Positions 26,161-33,663 are shown, numbered from the stretch's first letter. The stretch is 51,372 nt of DNA from an uncultured Bacteroides sp. (GCA_902388495.1 CABMPP010000029.1:1-51372), one strand, 5' to 3'. The notes: generated by a model not told the origin, from the letters alone. Translations and numbers: made by a program.

Positions 26161-26166
26161 AGAGTA

Positions 26167-26655
26167 TTGCCGGCATTATCTTCACGGAGAGAACCGAACT
26201 CTTTCCGTGAAGAGTTTTCTTTCTTGAATGATCCGTCGTGCCCCATGGAACTGGAGGCTCTTGCATCACGCAAGTTCGGCAAATATCATGCGTATGTGCA
26301 GTTACATTCACGACTCCGAGACTGTACCTCACTTCAGCAGTGTGCGGATATCGCCCGCGAGCTCATTGATAACTATATTGAGAACCGCATGATCTGGGAA
26401 GAGTTGAATTACTACAAGAAGCACCATGCGCTGCTTGGCAAGCATCCCGCCTTTGCCGAATTTCGTCGTAGAAGCGAGCTTCTGCATCTGCCTGTCAAGG
26501 AATTGGTGAAACGGCAGCGGCAGGTTGAAAACAATATCTGGCGTGTGAAATCTGAAATTGCCAAGGGAGATAAACCGCATTTGGACCCGATACGGCGTGA
26601 AAGATTGATAGGATATGAGAAAGAGCTGGCGGATATTAACAGACTATTGGAATGA
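26167..26655 (+). CDS. Helical phage protein in phase with the upstream gene
   Basis: Up to 162 residues, mostly helical and charged, with no family recognised. The start is uncertain: a TTG at 26167 gives the given span, while the first ATG is at 26245. The frame is the same as that of the glycosyltransferase and is separated from it only by the TGA at 26158-26160. So either it has its own non-ATG start, or the stop is read through, or the gene is a broken part of a longer one. Its stop overlaps the next start. Confidence 0.55.
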   Translation: MPALSSRREPNSFREEFSFLNDPSCPMELEALASRKFGKYHAYVQLHSRLRDCTSLQQCADIARELIDNYIENRMIWEELNYYKKHHALLGKHPAFAEFRRRSELLHLPVKELVKRQRQVENNIWRVKSEIAKGDKPHLDPIRRERLIGYEKELADINRLLE

Positions 26656-27221
26656 GTTACTATTTCAGCCTGGAGGAACTTCGGCAGGAGATGTCAGATT
26701 CCCGCTTATTTTCCAAACGGTTTGAAACGATGCTTACTTTCAAGCTGAACAATCTCAAAGAGTTGTGCGGACGCCTGCCGAAAGATAACGAGGCTTTCTT
26801 TATTGAGACCAAGAAGAGCTTTACGGCATTTACCTTCATCGTGTATCTGATAAAGCATGCCGGACGGGTGAACCATCTATATATCGCCACCTATTCCACC
26901 AACGAGCGCATTATCAATGCACTGCTCCGTTGGCGCGAAAAGGGCCTGATAGGCACGATACATCTTCACATATCGGAAACCATCAAGTTTCGTATGCCGA
27001 AGATCTTCGGACGTTTGATGCAGCTCCATCAAGATGGTGATATCGAGCTTTCATTTGCTTGGAGCCACAAGAAGATTACTTGCCTGGACACGGCAGCGGG
27101 TTTCTTCGTTGTAGAGGGGTCGGGCAATTACGGTGAGAATGCCATGGAAGAGCAATATGTATTCCTGAAAAATAAAGAAGTATATGAGTTTCGTAGCGGA
27201 CGAGGTGACCAAATGGCGTGA
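26652..27221 (+). CDS. Single-HKD phospholipase D-fold protein (putative nuclease)
   Basis: 189 residues. The HxKx4D motif is exact at H139-K141-D146, followed by GSGN (156-159) and E167, the PLD active-site layout. One HKD copy implies a dimer, as in Nuc-type nucleases. The N-terminal half has a Rossmann-like pattern (HLYIATYST). It overlaps its neighbours on both sides and lies just before the terminase genes, so a role in DNA packaging or genome processing is possible, but this is position only. Confidence 0.7.
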   Translation: MSYYFSLEELRQEMSDSRLFSKRFETMLTFKLNNLKELCGRLPKDNEAFFIETKKSFTAFTFIVYLIKHAGRVNHLYIATYSTNERIINALLRWREKGLIGTIHLHISETIKFRMPKIFGRLMQLHQDGDIELSFAWSHKKITCLDTAAGFFVVEGSGNYGENAMEEQYVFLKNKEVYEFRSGRGDQMA

Positions 27222-27540
27222 AAGCCCGCCATGGTATGACCGGATAGATCTGGATGAGTTTGAGAGGCTGGCAGGCATCGGCTATGAACCGAGGCAGATA
27301 GCCATGTATTATCATGTTGCGGAAGATGATTTCTTTTGGTATTTCAACCTGATAGGCTCTCCGCTGAAGTATCACTATGAACGCGGGCAACTTATCCAAC
27401 GGGCAAAAGAGGGGCTGGCCATGTCTGCCAGTGCCGAGACGGGCGACAATGTGACCCAGGCGCAGCGGTTTGATAAATTTCGCCAAGCGACAGGGTATCG
27501 CAATTCGATTAACAAGATATTTTATGATGATATAGGCTGA
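27184..27540 (+). CDS. Putative terminase small subunit or HTH DNA-binding protein
   Basis: 118 residues; it overlaps the PLD-fold gene by 38 nt. The segment FERLAGIGYEPRQIAMYYHVAEDDFFWYFN reads as a helix-turn-helix, as in terminase small subunits. It lies two genes before the large terminase, the usual place. The stop overlaps the next start by one base. No second diagnostic motif is visible. Confidence 0.6.
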   Translation: MSFVADEVTKWRESPPWYDRIDLDEFERLAGIGYEPRQIAMYYHVAEDDFFWYFNLIGSPLKYHYERGQLIQRAKEGLAMSASAETGDNVTQAQRFDKFRQATGYRNSINKIFYDDIG

Positions 27541-28163
27541 TGTTCGACAAATCTTACTTTGATACTCTGCAAGACTACATCGCTTCCGGCTGCACTATGC
27601 AGCTGACCGATGATGAGATGGATTACTACAACGTGCTCTATGCGCTGGTAGGCATTAACCGTAAATACGGCAAAGATAACGCCATTGCCTTCCTGACACA
27701 CGAACCGTTCTGCGTCGAACGGATGCGGGCGAGACGGATGTATAGCGAGGCTATTAATCTGTTCTATCTCAATGATACGATTGAGAACAACGCTCATCGG
27801 AATATGATGTACGACAATCTGATGAAAGCCGCTCAGGTGGTTCTCCAGAATGCGGTTACCTCCAAGGATATGGAGGTTTATGGCAATTTGACTATCCAAG
27901 CGGCCAAGATTAAGCAGCTGGATAAGCCTGATCAGGTGAAGCCGAAAGAAATCGACGACAAACCGATTAAGGTGTATGATCTTGACCCCACTTCGGTGGG
28001 ATTGCCGTCCGCTAACCGCCAGCTGCTTGCTGCGCAGATTGATTCGATACAGGATATCCCGACAAAAGAAAAGATACGCCTCAAACGGGATGCTAATATT
28101 ATTGATGTCGATATAGAGGAGATGCTCGATGACCAGGAAGAAAAAACTAAAGATATCGGATGA
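27540..28163 (+). CDS. Hypothetical protein of the terminase unit
   Basis: 207 residues, mostly helical, with an acidic C-terminus (IEEMLDDQEEKTKDIG). It overlaps the terminase large subunit gene by 35 nt and the preceding gene by one base. The pattern suits a terminase accessory protein or small subunit, but no motif decides this. Confidence 0.55.
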   Translation: MFDKSYFDTLQDYIASGCTMQLTDDEMDYYNVLYALVGINRKYGKDNAIAFLTHEPFCVERMRARRMYSEAINLFYLNDTIENNAHRNMMYDNLMKAAQVVLQNAVTSKDMEVYGNLTIQAAKIKQLDKPDQVKPKEIDDKPIKVYDLDPTSVGLPSANRQLLAAQIDSIQDIPTKEKIRLKRDANIIDVDIEEMLDDQEEKTKDIG

Positions 28164-29880
28164 TGTGGAGCTGCGCTTCTCCAACTGGATGGCGCAGCTC
28201 ATTGCCATTATGATGCCGTGGTCGCTCTATTGGGTTGCCGGACGTGCGTCAGCAAAGACAGTGCAGGTATTGGCCGAACGTGTGCAAGAAGTTGCGCTGG
28301 ACTGCCACGGTGCACCGTTCGCTTGGGTTGCCGATACATACTCTGACCTGCATAAGAACGTGATACCTTCGTTGATTGACGGACTTTCTTTACTCGGGTG
28401 GGAATTGGGCATACACTACGTAATCAACCAAGAACCGCCGCAAGAATGGAAAGACCGTATGTATAACGTCTGTTCCGATTGGCGAAACACCATGGTGTTT
28501 TATACAGGCTTCAACTTCACATTCATTTCGTTGGATAGACCGGCAATCGGAGCAGGCCGTTCTTACGTTGGTGTGTTCGGCGACGAGGTGAAGTATTTCC
28601 CTGAAGAGAAGTTTACGAACTTGCTGAAGGCTGTTCGCGGTTTCCGTGTCAAGTATGGGGATAGTGTTTGGTACCGCAGTCGTACCCTGACCACGGATAT
28701 GCCGAATCCGAACCATCTCGGAGAATATGACTGGATCTTGAAGCTGGCCAAACAGAACGACAAGAAAAAGATACTGCTGATGCTGCAAACGGGTTTCGTC
28801 TACAATGAGACGAAAAAAGAGTATGTGGCTTGTTTACAGAAGTACAAAGAGCTGAAAGCGGCTTATCGTACAGATCGTGCACTGCACAACAAGCTGGAGG
28901 CGGCAGAACGCTCCATGCAGCTTGCAGGCAAGAACATGAAGCGGTGGGAAGAGCGATGGATTAAGACTCGACGGGGAGTCTCTTTCTTTTTTATCTCTTC
29001 CTCCTATGTCAATGTCGATATTTTGGGAGAAGATTGGTTCTCCGATGAGTTTGCCGAAGGGCTTGAAGGTATCTTGTGCAATATCCTTTCCATTATTCCG
29101 AAGTTAGAAGCCAGCCAGATGTTCTATTGCAATCTGAGCATCAAGCATTTTTATGCAGACGGTTTCCTGAATGAAGTGATAGAGCAGCATCCGTTCGGGT
29201 GGGAGCAGGATTGTACGGTTCTGAGGTACCTGGATAAAAACAAACCGTTGGAGGCAGGTATGGACTCCGGCAATATGCTGTCTATGGTATTCGGCCAGAG
29301 AGACGGGCGTGTGATGCGTGTACTCAAGGAGCTATATACATTGCCTCCGAGTTCTGTACGTGAGCTGGCTGATAAGTTCTTGTATTACTTCAAACCTCAC
29401 AAACGTAAGATACTGAAGCTGTACTATGACCGTTCGATGAACAACTACAAGGGGGTGGGTGCGGATATGGCCACTCAGATAAAGAAGAATATAGAGATAG
29501 ATGCCGAGGGCAATCGCACAGGATGGCAGGTACAACTCATGTCTCTTGGCCAAGGCAATATCGGTAGCAACCAAGAATATCGGTTCTTCATGGACTTGCT
29601 CAGTGGCAACCTGGCACGCTCCCTGTTTACGTTGCTGATAGACCAGTATAACTGTCCGAACCTTAAATCGGAAATGGAGGTTACCGAGACCAAGATATCG
29701 AGCGGACCTAATAACTCCAGCTTGATAGTCAAGCAGAAGACGGGTGACAAGCTGCCCGTAAATAGATTGCCCAAAGAATCGACGAACCTCACAGATGCAC
29801 TGAAGTACTTTACCATGCGCAAGGAGTTCATCCGCGTATGGAAGATAGGCAGAAGTGTGTCGGGTGCTGCTTCGGTGTGA
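28129..29880 (+). CDS. Terminase large subunit
   Basis: 583 residues. Walker A variant GRASAKT (38-44) and Walker B YVGVFGDEVKYF (146-157, D152-E153) form the packaging ATPase. The C-terminal half should hold the RNase H-like nuclease, with aspartates such as in AGMDSGNMLSMVFG. It drives DNA packaging with the portal. Its gene ends at a terminator, and the accessory island follows before the portal gene. Confidence 0.88.
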   Translation: MTRKKKLKISDDVELRFSNWMAQLIAIMMPWSLYWVAGRASAKTVQVLAERVQEVALDCHGAPFAWVADTYSDLHKNVIPSLIDGLSLLGWELGIHYVINQEPPQEWKDRMYNVCSDWRNTMVFYTGFNFTFISLDRPAIGAGRSYVGVFGDEVKYFPEEKFTNLLKAVRGFRVKYGDSVWYRSRTLTTDMPNPNHLGEYDWILKLAKQNDKKKILLMLQTGFVYNETKKEYVACLQKYKELKAAYRTDRALHNKLEAAERSMQLAGKNMKRWEERWIKTRRGVSFFFISSSYVNVDILGEDWFSDEFAEGLEGILCNILSIIPKLEASQMFYCNLSIKHFYADGFLNEVIEQHPFGWEQDCTVLRYLDKNKPLEAGMDSGNMLSMVFGQRDGRVMRVLKELYTLPPSSVRELADKFLYYFKPHKRKILKLYYDRSMNNYKGVGADMATQIKKNIEIDAEGNRTGWQVQLMSLGQGNIGSNQEYRFFMDLLSGNLARSLFTLLIDQYNCPNLKSEMEVTETKISSGPNNSSLIVKQKTGDKLPVNRLPKESTNLTDALKYFTMRKEFIRVWKIGRSVSGAASV

Positions 29881-29905
29881 TGTAGCTTTCAATGTTGGTA
29901 GCGAG

Positions 29906-29931
29906 CCCTGCTTTCCGTGAGGATGGCAGGG
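29906..29931 (+). terminator. Terminator after the terminase gene
   Basis: A 6-bp G/C-rich stem (29906-29911 with 29926-29931) with a 14-nt loop is followed by ATTTTTT. It ends the head/terminase transcription unit. Confidence 0.75.
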
Positions 29932-30083
29932 ATTTTTTATGTGGATGCACCGCAGCAGGTGGGATTTGGGCGGGGAAAGAACATAAAGGCACGTTTTGTA
30001 ATTATTTTGTCATATCTCCGAACCGAAAAGGCCGCTTGCAATCGCAAACGGACAACGGCGCGGCTCGGCTAGCAAGCTGTTTC

Positions 30084-30119
30084 ATCCCTCCGACATCAGT
30101 CGAAGGGATAGGCTTTTTT
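30084..30119 (+). terminator. Second intrinsic terminator in the noncoding stretch
   Basis: The 11-bp arms 30084-30094 and 30099-30109 pair with one mismatch around a 4-nt loop and are followed by a T-run at 30114-30119. No gene precedes it, which suggests it ends a noncoding transcript. Confidence 0.75.
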
Positions 30120-30146
30120 ATTGGTTCTCAGTGGTATGCGATTTTG

Positions 30147-30180
30147 GACGGGACACTTTTACTTCAAAAAACGTCCCGTC
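30147..30180. repeat. 8-bp perfect inverted repeat
   Basis: GACGGGAC (30147-30154) and GTCCCGTC (30173-30180) form a perfect stem around an 18-nt loop rich in A and T. No T-run follows directly. Confidence 0.6.
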
Positions 30181-30218
30181 ATGAGAGAAAGATATCCCGA
30201 TGAAGATCGGGCGCACGA

Positions 30219-30293
30219 AAAATCCGCGTACAGAAGATTAGTTTCTACGCCGCCGGAGATTAAAACGAAACCAAACTCCTGCACGCGGATTTT
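30219..30293. repeat. 15-bp inverted repeat, 14 of 15 paired
   Basis: The arms 30219-30233 and 30279-30293 pair at 14 of 15 positions around a 45-nt loop. The 3' arm ends in four T, so it may also act as terminator on the + strand. The total size (75 nt) is like that of the leader hairpin at 30421-30497. Confidence 0.6.
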
Positions 30294-30363
30294 CTGTGTT
30301 TAAGCGGTAGAAAGCATCGCATTCTGTTTGATTTATTCAAACGTTCTCTTTTTTTGTATTTAT

Positions 30364-30395
30364 TTTGGGATTCTGCAATTTTATGCTGATATTTG
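30364..30395 (+). promoter_or_regulatory. Host-type promoter of the Trypco2 gene
   Basis: TTTG at 30364-30367, 20 nt, then GATATTTG at 30388-30395 (one mismatch to TAnnTTTG). It has a usual -33 box, unlike the GTCCTTT promoters, so it can be active in the lysogen. Confidence 0.6.
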
Positions 30396-30420
30396 AAGTG
30401 CCGAATATAAACCAAATGAT

Positions 30421-30497
30421 TCATCTCCTCATATCGTGTAACCCGTAATCAGTCGGGTTCCGGGTGGTTCCGGTCGGCGCACGATATGAGGAGATGA
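30421..30497 (+). promoter_or_regulatory. Leader with 18-bp perfect stem before the Trypco2 gene
   Basis: The arms 30421-30438 and 30480-30497 pair perfectly around a 41-nt loop. Inside, two small hairpins are possible (30440-30445 with 30454-30459; 30460-30463 with 30470-30473), giving a three-way junction. The 3' arm includes GAGGAG, the only ribosome-site-like sequence, 16 nt before the ATG at 30510, so the fold could hold back translation. Confidence 0.6.
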
Positions 30498-30509
30498 TAT
30501 TTTAATACT

Positions 30510-30833
30510 ATGGAACTAAAAGATTTTATAAAAGCTACGATTAAAGACATTTCTGATGCAGTGACGGAATTGAATACGGAGATGGCTGATAAAAACTTAC
30601 TTGTAAACCCAATACCTAATAATCATCAGGGAGGTATGGTTTATTCTGAAGATGGTAGATGGTTGCAGAAAATAGAGTTTGATGTATCTGTCACTACATC
30701 GGATAAATCTGAGAAAGGAGGAAGAGTGAAAATTTATGTAGCTAAAGCTGGAATAAGTGAATCTGCAAGTAATGAGGCTACAAGTTCATTGCATTTTCAT
30801 ATAACGGTAGCCTTACCCACGTGTACGGGGTAA
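30510..30833 (+). CDS. Trypco2-like domain protein
   Basis: 107 residues. LKDFIKATIKDISDAVTEL at the start, IEFDVSVT in the middle, and a C-terminal SLHFHITVALP strand fit the trypsin-co-occurring domain 2 (Trypco2) described in bacterial conflict systems. No protease or effector domain is fused here. It is the first gene of the accessory island with its own host-type promoter and folded leader. A defence-related role follows from family and location and is inferred. Confidence 0.65.
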   Translation: MELKDFIKATIKDISDAVTELNTEMADKNLLVNPIPNNHQGGMVYSEDGRWLQKIEFDVSVTTSDKSEKGGRVKIYVAKAGISESASNEATSSLHFHITVALPTCTG

Positions 30834-30989
30834 TTCAAAGTAGTTTGTTTCACCGGTGAGGAGGTAATGATAAAGGATTTCTGAAATTGCAAGTGGGTGC
30901 AACTCCTTTTTCGGACAAAAACTTTTATACCAACTGAGTATCTCGATGGCTTTGTCTAAACAGTATTTTCTGAGTTCAATGTCGCTCAT
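30813..30989 (-). CDS. Small leftward hypothetical protein
   Basis: 58 residues from the ATG at 30989; a TTG at 31007 would add six. It is helical, with MSDIELRKYCLDKAIEILSWYKSF reading as a plausible helix, and no family is recognised. It converges on and overlaps the Trypco2 gene by 21 nt. A TATTTTTG box on the minus strand (31012 to 31005) lies just upstream, giving a leader of only about ten bases. Confidence 0.5.
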   Translation of the reverse strand: MSDIELRKYCLDKAIEILSWYKSFCPKKELHPLAISEILYHYLLTGETNYFELPRTRG

Positions 30990-31077
30990 GGTGATTGTTT
31001 TTTGCAAAAATAGTATATAAATGCCTGAAAAGGAAATTATTGACTAAATATTTATGAAATGATATTCTATTTAATAT

Positions 31078-32028
31078 ATGGATGAAGATTATAAATTAGT
31101 TCTTGTTCTTGGTAATGGTTTTGATCTTGATTTAGGATTAAAAACTAAATATGGAGATTTTATGGGTAGTACTTTCTTTAAAAGTTCTCCTGACTATTTA
31201 ATGGATACGAGCCCCGTTTCCGGTGGAGTTAATTTGTTTAAGTTCTTGGAGAAACGTCTCTCTTCAGATAAGTGGATTGACTTAGAACATGAACTTGCAA
31301 CACTCGCTCTTGTTAGGACTAAAAGAGGGCCAAACGCTTCTTTCGTAGAAGAAATGACATTTTTGGCTTTGCATAAAGCATTATGCTCTTATCTGAAAGA
31401 AATAAAGTATGATAATATAAATGAGGACTCTGTTGCTCTTACTTTACTTAGAATCTTGAATCAATATGACTTGTGGGAAATCCTGTCTTTTAACTATACA
31501 GATTTGAAGAACTTGGAACATTATGTTGGTGAGATAAATGTTCCGGTTGAATATATACATGGAAGCATAAAGGATGATTCTATTATTTTAGGTTTTGAAG
31601 ATGACTTAGAAATTGATAGTAGTTTCTGCTTTATGATAAAATCGTTTAGCCCATATTATAAGTCACATAATGTAAGAGAAAAGCTATTGGATGCTAATGA
31701 AATAATATTTTTTGGGCATTCTTTAGGGCATACGGACTATCATTATTTTGAAGATTTGTTCAAATATCAGTCGCAAGCGGAAACTGCGAACCAGAACTTA
31801 ATTATTCGGATTTTTACTTTTGATGAAGAGTCGCGTATAGAAACCTTACTTCAATTAAGAGAGATGAATAATAAGCGGACAGACCTATTATATGATTTAT
31901 GCGATTTTGAAGTATATAGAACAAAGGATGGTATAGATAAGGGGAAAATTGATAAGTATTTTGGTGAACTTACAAAGAGATTACAAGAGCATGCACCAGC
32001 ATATATACCAGGACCGATGTTTATGTAA
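31078..32028 (+). CDS. AbiH-family abortive infection protein
   Basis: 316 residues. The N-terminal LVLGNGFDLDLGL (Rossmann-like GNGFD, about residues 11-16), then WIDLEHEL, SFNYTD (137-142), IHG (160-162), LGFED and FFGHSLGHTDYHYF (211-224) are the ordered motifs of AbiH (phage resistance, first found in Lactococcus). The mechanism of the family is not settled. Carried by a prophage, it likely protects the lysogen from other phages. It is a single-gene unit in the island. Confidence 0.82.
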   Translation: MDEDYKLVLVLGNGFDLDLGLKTKYGDFMGSTFFKSSPDYLMDTSPVSGGVNLFKFLEKRLSSDKWIDLEHELATLALVRTKRGPNASFVEEMTFLALHKALCSYLKEIKYDNINEDSVALTLLRILNQYDLWEILSFNYTDLKNLEHYVGEINVPVEYIHGSIKDDSIILGFEDDLEIDSSFCFMIKSFSPYYKSHNVREKLLDANEIIFFGHSLGHTDYHYFEDLFKYQSQAETANQNLIIRIFTFDEESRIETLLQLREMNNKRTDLLYDLCDFEVYRTKDGIDKGKIDKYFGELTKRLQEHAPAYIPGPMFM

Positions 32029-32114
32029 TAAAGCGGAATTTTGTTTTTTCCGTTCCTTTGACCACGGAGGGGAGAGATGCAACTCTATTTGCAGAATTTT
32101 TCTCTTGAAAAATA

Positions 32115-32143
32115 TTGAGATATGCAAAAATGGGGTATTTTTG
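32115..32143 (+). promoter_or_regulatory. Host-type promoter of the lipoprotein gene
   Basis: TTG at 32115-32117 lies 18 nt before TATTTTTG at 32136-32143, a full -7 box. The ATG of the lipoprotein is at 32175. Confidence 0.55.
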
Positions 32144-32174
32144 CGTATTATTTTAATTTAATATATCTGATAGT

Positions 32175-32546
32175 ATGAAAAAATGTTTGTTTTTAATGGT
32201 TTGCCTGGCAAGCCTTATTTTGTATTCTTGTGAGGATAATAAGCCTACTTTTACGAGAGCTGCTATTATGTCGGAGGAATTTGTTTCATCAAGAATGAAA
32301 TATCCGGCTGAAGTTGAATTTGATGGAGATCGCCGAGGGGCTGAAACTTCTTCAAATGAGTATAATGTTTTTCAGAAATTTACGGCAAAAAATGCGTTCG
32401 GAGTGAAATCAAGTTATGTATATAAGATACATATGATTTATAAAACAGGAGATTGGGCTGATATCAATAATTGGACGTATGATGAATTGACTATTGAAGA
32501 TATTTCTACAGGGAAACAGAACGTTTATCGTTCTCCAAGTGATTGA
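32175..32546 (+). CDS. Small phage-encoded lipoprotein
   Basis: 123 residues. A signal of lipoprotein type (FLMVCLASLILYSC, Cys about residue 19) directs it to the periplasm or outer membrane. The body has no recognised domain. It has its own promoter and terminator. Prophage lipoproteins often change the cell surface or exclude related phages, but that is only a family-level analogy. Confidence 0.65.
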   Translation: MKKCLFLMVCLASLILYSCEDNKPTFTRAAIMSEEFVSSRMKYPAEVEFDGDRRGAETSSNEYNVFQKFTAKNAFGVKSSYVYKIHMIYKTGDWADINNWTYDELTIEDISTGKQNVYRSPSD

Positions 32547-32564
32547 TTTTATTTTCATATAAAG

Positions 32565-32587
32565 AAGCGGAGCTTAAAACTCCGCTT
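32565..32587 (+). terminator. Terminator after the lipoprotein gene
   Basis: A perfect 8-bp stem (32565-32572 with 32580-32587), a 7-nt loop, and a T-run in the 3' side. Confidence 0.85.
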
Positions 32588-32591
32588 TTTC

Positions 32592-32622
32592 TTTGTCATT
32601 ACAAATATTATCCCCATATTTG
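32592..32622 (+). promoter_or_regulatory. Host-type promoter of the small-gene operon
   Basis: TTTG at 32592-32595, 19 nt, then CATATTTG at 32615-32622. Predicted start is about 32627, so the RNA would begin with GCGAAACAATCAT. Confidence 0.6.
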
Positions 32623-32626
32623 CAGT

Positions 32627-32854
32627 GCGAAACAATCATAGGATGTATTCTATGTCGCGGAGCGCGGTTAATGCTCATGATATTTGATGGGCTTTTTTTA
32701 TGCCCATAAGGATAGTAGAAGTCTTACTTATGTAAACTTATACGGCTGTCTTTCCCACATTATTTCAATGCTTCGGCATAGATTACTAATGATTGTTTCG
32801 CGACACGGGAAATGGCAGCCGTTTTTCTGCCTAAACGCGAAACAATCATTAGTA
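32627..32854 (+). promoter_or_regulatory. Long leader with two competing pairings
   Basis: The arms 32784-32802 and 32836-32854 form a perfect 19-bp stem whose 3' arm covers the region just before the ATG and its first base (32854). The 13 bases at the predicted 5' end (32627-32639) are the same as 32837-32849, so they can pair with 32789-32801 instead. An inner hairpin (GGCAG/CTGCC) lies in the loop. This has the form of a translational switch. Smaller hairpins lie between 32638 and 32700. Confidence 0.55.
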
Positions 32855-33123
32855 TGAAAAATCAAACTTCTGGCACTCTCAATGTGCCTGCTTCCGGCAT
32901 TCCTGCTGTGGGCGAATCTGTCAATGCTCTTACTGAGCAAGTAAATGATCTGCAATGCCGCTACTATCGTAGCTTGGCTCCTGACTGTGAACTTCGCAAC
33001 TCTTCTGACCGCTGGTATTTCGGCGCTATTCTCGCTGTCTGTATAGGGTTTATATTTCCTCCTCTATTTGCTGTTGCGGCAGTATGTGTTTATAAAGCAA
33101 AGAAGGGAGGCAATCATGAATGA
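32854..33123 (+). CDS. Small membrane protein
   Basis: 89 residues from the ATG at 32854; the upstream open stretch is the leader. The N-terminal half is polar, and the C-terminal part has one long hydrophobic segment (WYFGAILAVCIGFIFPPLFA), perhaps a hairpin, followed by a basic end. It ends in GGNHE, because the last codons form the ribosome site of the next gene. Function unknown; holin-like behaviour cannot be excluded but nothing supports it. Confidence 0.6.
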   Translation: MKNQTSGTLNVPASGIPAVGESVNALTEQVNDLQCRYYRSLAPDCELRNSSDRWYFGAILAVCIGFIFPPLFAVAAVCVYKAKKGGNHE

Positions 33124-33385
33124 TATGACTATTAACGGAGTTGTCCTAAATGAATCTATTTCCGAACATCTTAGATCCTTGCAAGATTGGGAAGCTAAAT
33201 CCCTTGCCGGATTATTGGACGATGCGATTGGATTCATGCTTGGTAACAGTAGCTTCTTTGAAGATGATGCCAGAAATTTTGTTGGGGTTCTGGCTACATT
33301 GCACAATGCCCGTATTCAATTTCTGGAACTTATTCCGAATATGTGTCTGGAGGATAATAAATCGAAAGGAGGAAACCATGAATGA
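33116..33385 (+). CDS. Small hypothetical protein, coupled
   Basis: 89 residues from the ATG at 33116, overlapping the previous stop by 8 nt (ATGAATGA) behind a GGAGG site. It is helical and acidic and ends again in GGNHE, as its tail encodes the ribosome site of the next gene. No family recognised. Confidence 0.6.
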   Translation: MNDMTINGVVLNESISEHLRSLQDWEAKSLAGLLDDAIGFMLGNSSFFEDDARNFVGVLATLHNARIQFLELIPNMCLEDNKSKGGNHE

Positions 33386-33590
33386 TCTGCTGATTTATGA
33401 GTTGCCCAACACGAAGGGATTGCATGAGATTTTCTCGATAGTAAACGAGATTGGTTCCGAACTGGGTATGTATCCGGACCGAATAGAACTGAAAGATGGC
33501 AGGTCTGTGTCTTATAATCGCAACGATGCGAAAAAATTGGGCAATGGTTCTATAAGCGAAGAAGCCTACATCGAGAAAAATCAAATATAG
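33378..33590 (+). CDS. Small hypothetical protein, coupled
   Basis: 70 residues from the ATG at 33378, behind GGAGG and overlapping the previous stop by 8 nt. The sequence (DLLIYELPNTKGLHEIFSI) is mixed alpha/beta. No family recognised. It is the last gene of a three-gene, strongly coupled operon and precedes a terminator. Confidence 0.55.
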   Translation: MNDLLIYELPNTKGLHEIFSIVNEIGSELGMYPDRIELKDGRSVSYNRNDAKKLGNGSISEEAYIEKNQI

Positions 33591-33621
33591 AGAAACATTT
33601 TTTTATACATTAGATAAGTGA

Positions 33622-33650
33622 AGCCGACGGTTCGTGATGAATAGTCGGTT
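33622..33650 (+). terminator. Terminator before hicAB
   Basis: A 7-bp stem (33622-33628 with 33644-33650, with one G-U pair) is followed by a T-run. It separates the small-gene operon from hicAB. Confidence 0.7.
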
Positions 33651-33663
33651 TTTTATATTGATA

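Larger units (their letters stand above)
29932..30363. other. Hairpin-rich noncoding stretch after the terminase
   Basis: No convincing gene lies between the terminase and the promoter at 30364. The frames at 29892-30203 and 30121-30303 lack protein character. The stretch holds a terminator at 30084-30109 and further inverted repeats at 30147-30180 and 30219-30293. It could encode a small structured RNA or be the scar of inserted accessory genes. Confidence 0.6.
32547..32853. other. 307-bp gene-free stretch before three small genes
   Basis: It has no gene. It holds the terminator at 32565-32587, the promoter at 32592-32622 and a folded leader from about 32627, each listed separately. Confidence 0.7.

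Noticed and set aside
29892..30303. Two + strand frames (29892-30203 and 30121-30303) after the terminase
   Set aside because: They cross two terminators and several hairpins, lack ribosome sites and read like noncoding sequence.
30440..30485. Stretch with tRNA-like pieces (CGTAATCAG, GGGTTCC, GGTCGGCGCA)
   Set aside because: The T-loop lacks the TTCRA core, the anticodon stem cannot form, and U33 is absent. It is better explained as the loop of the leader hairpin.
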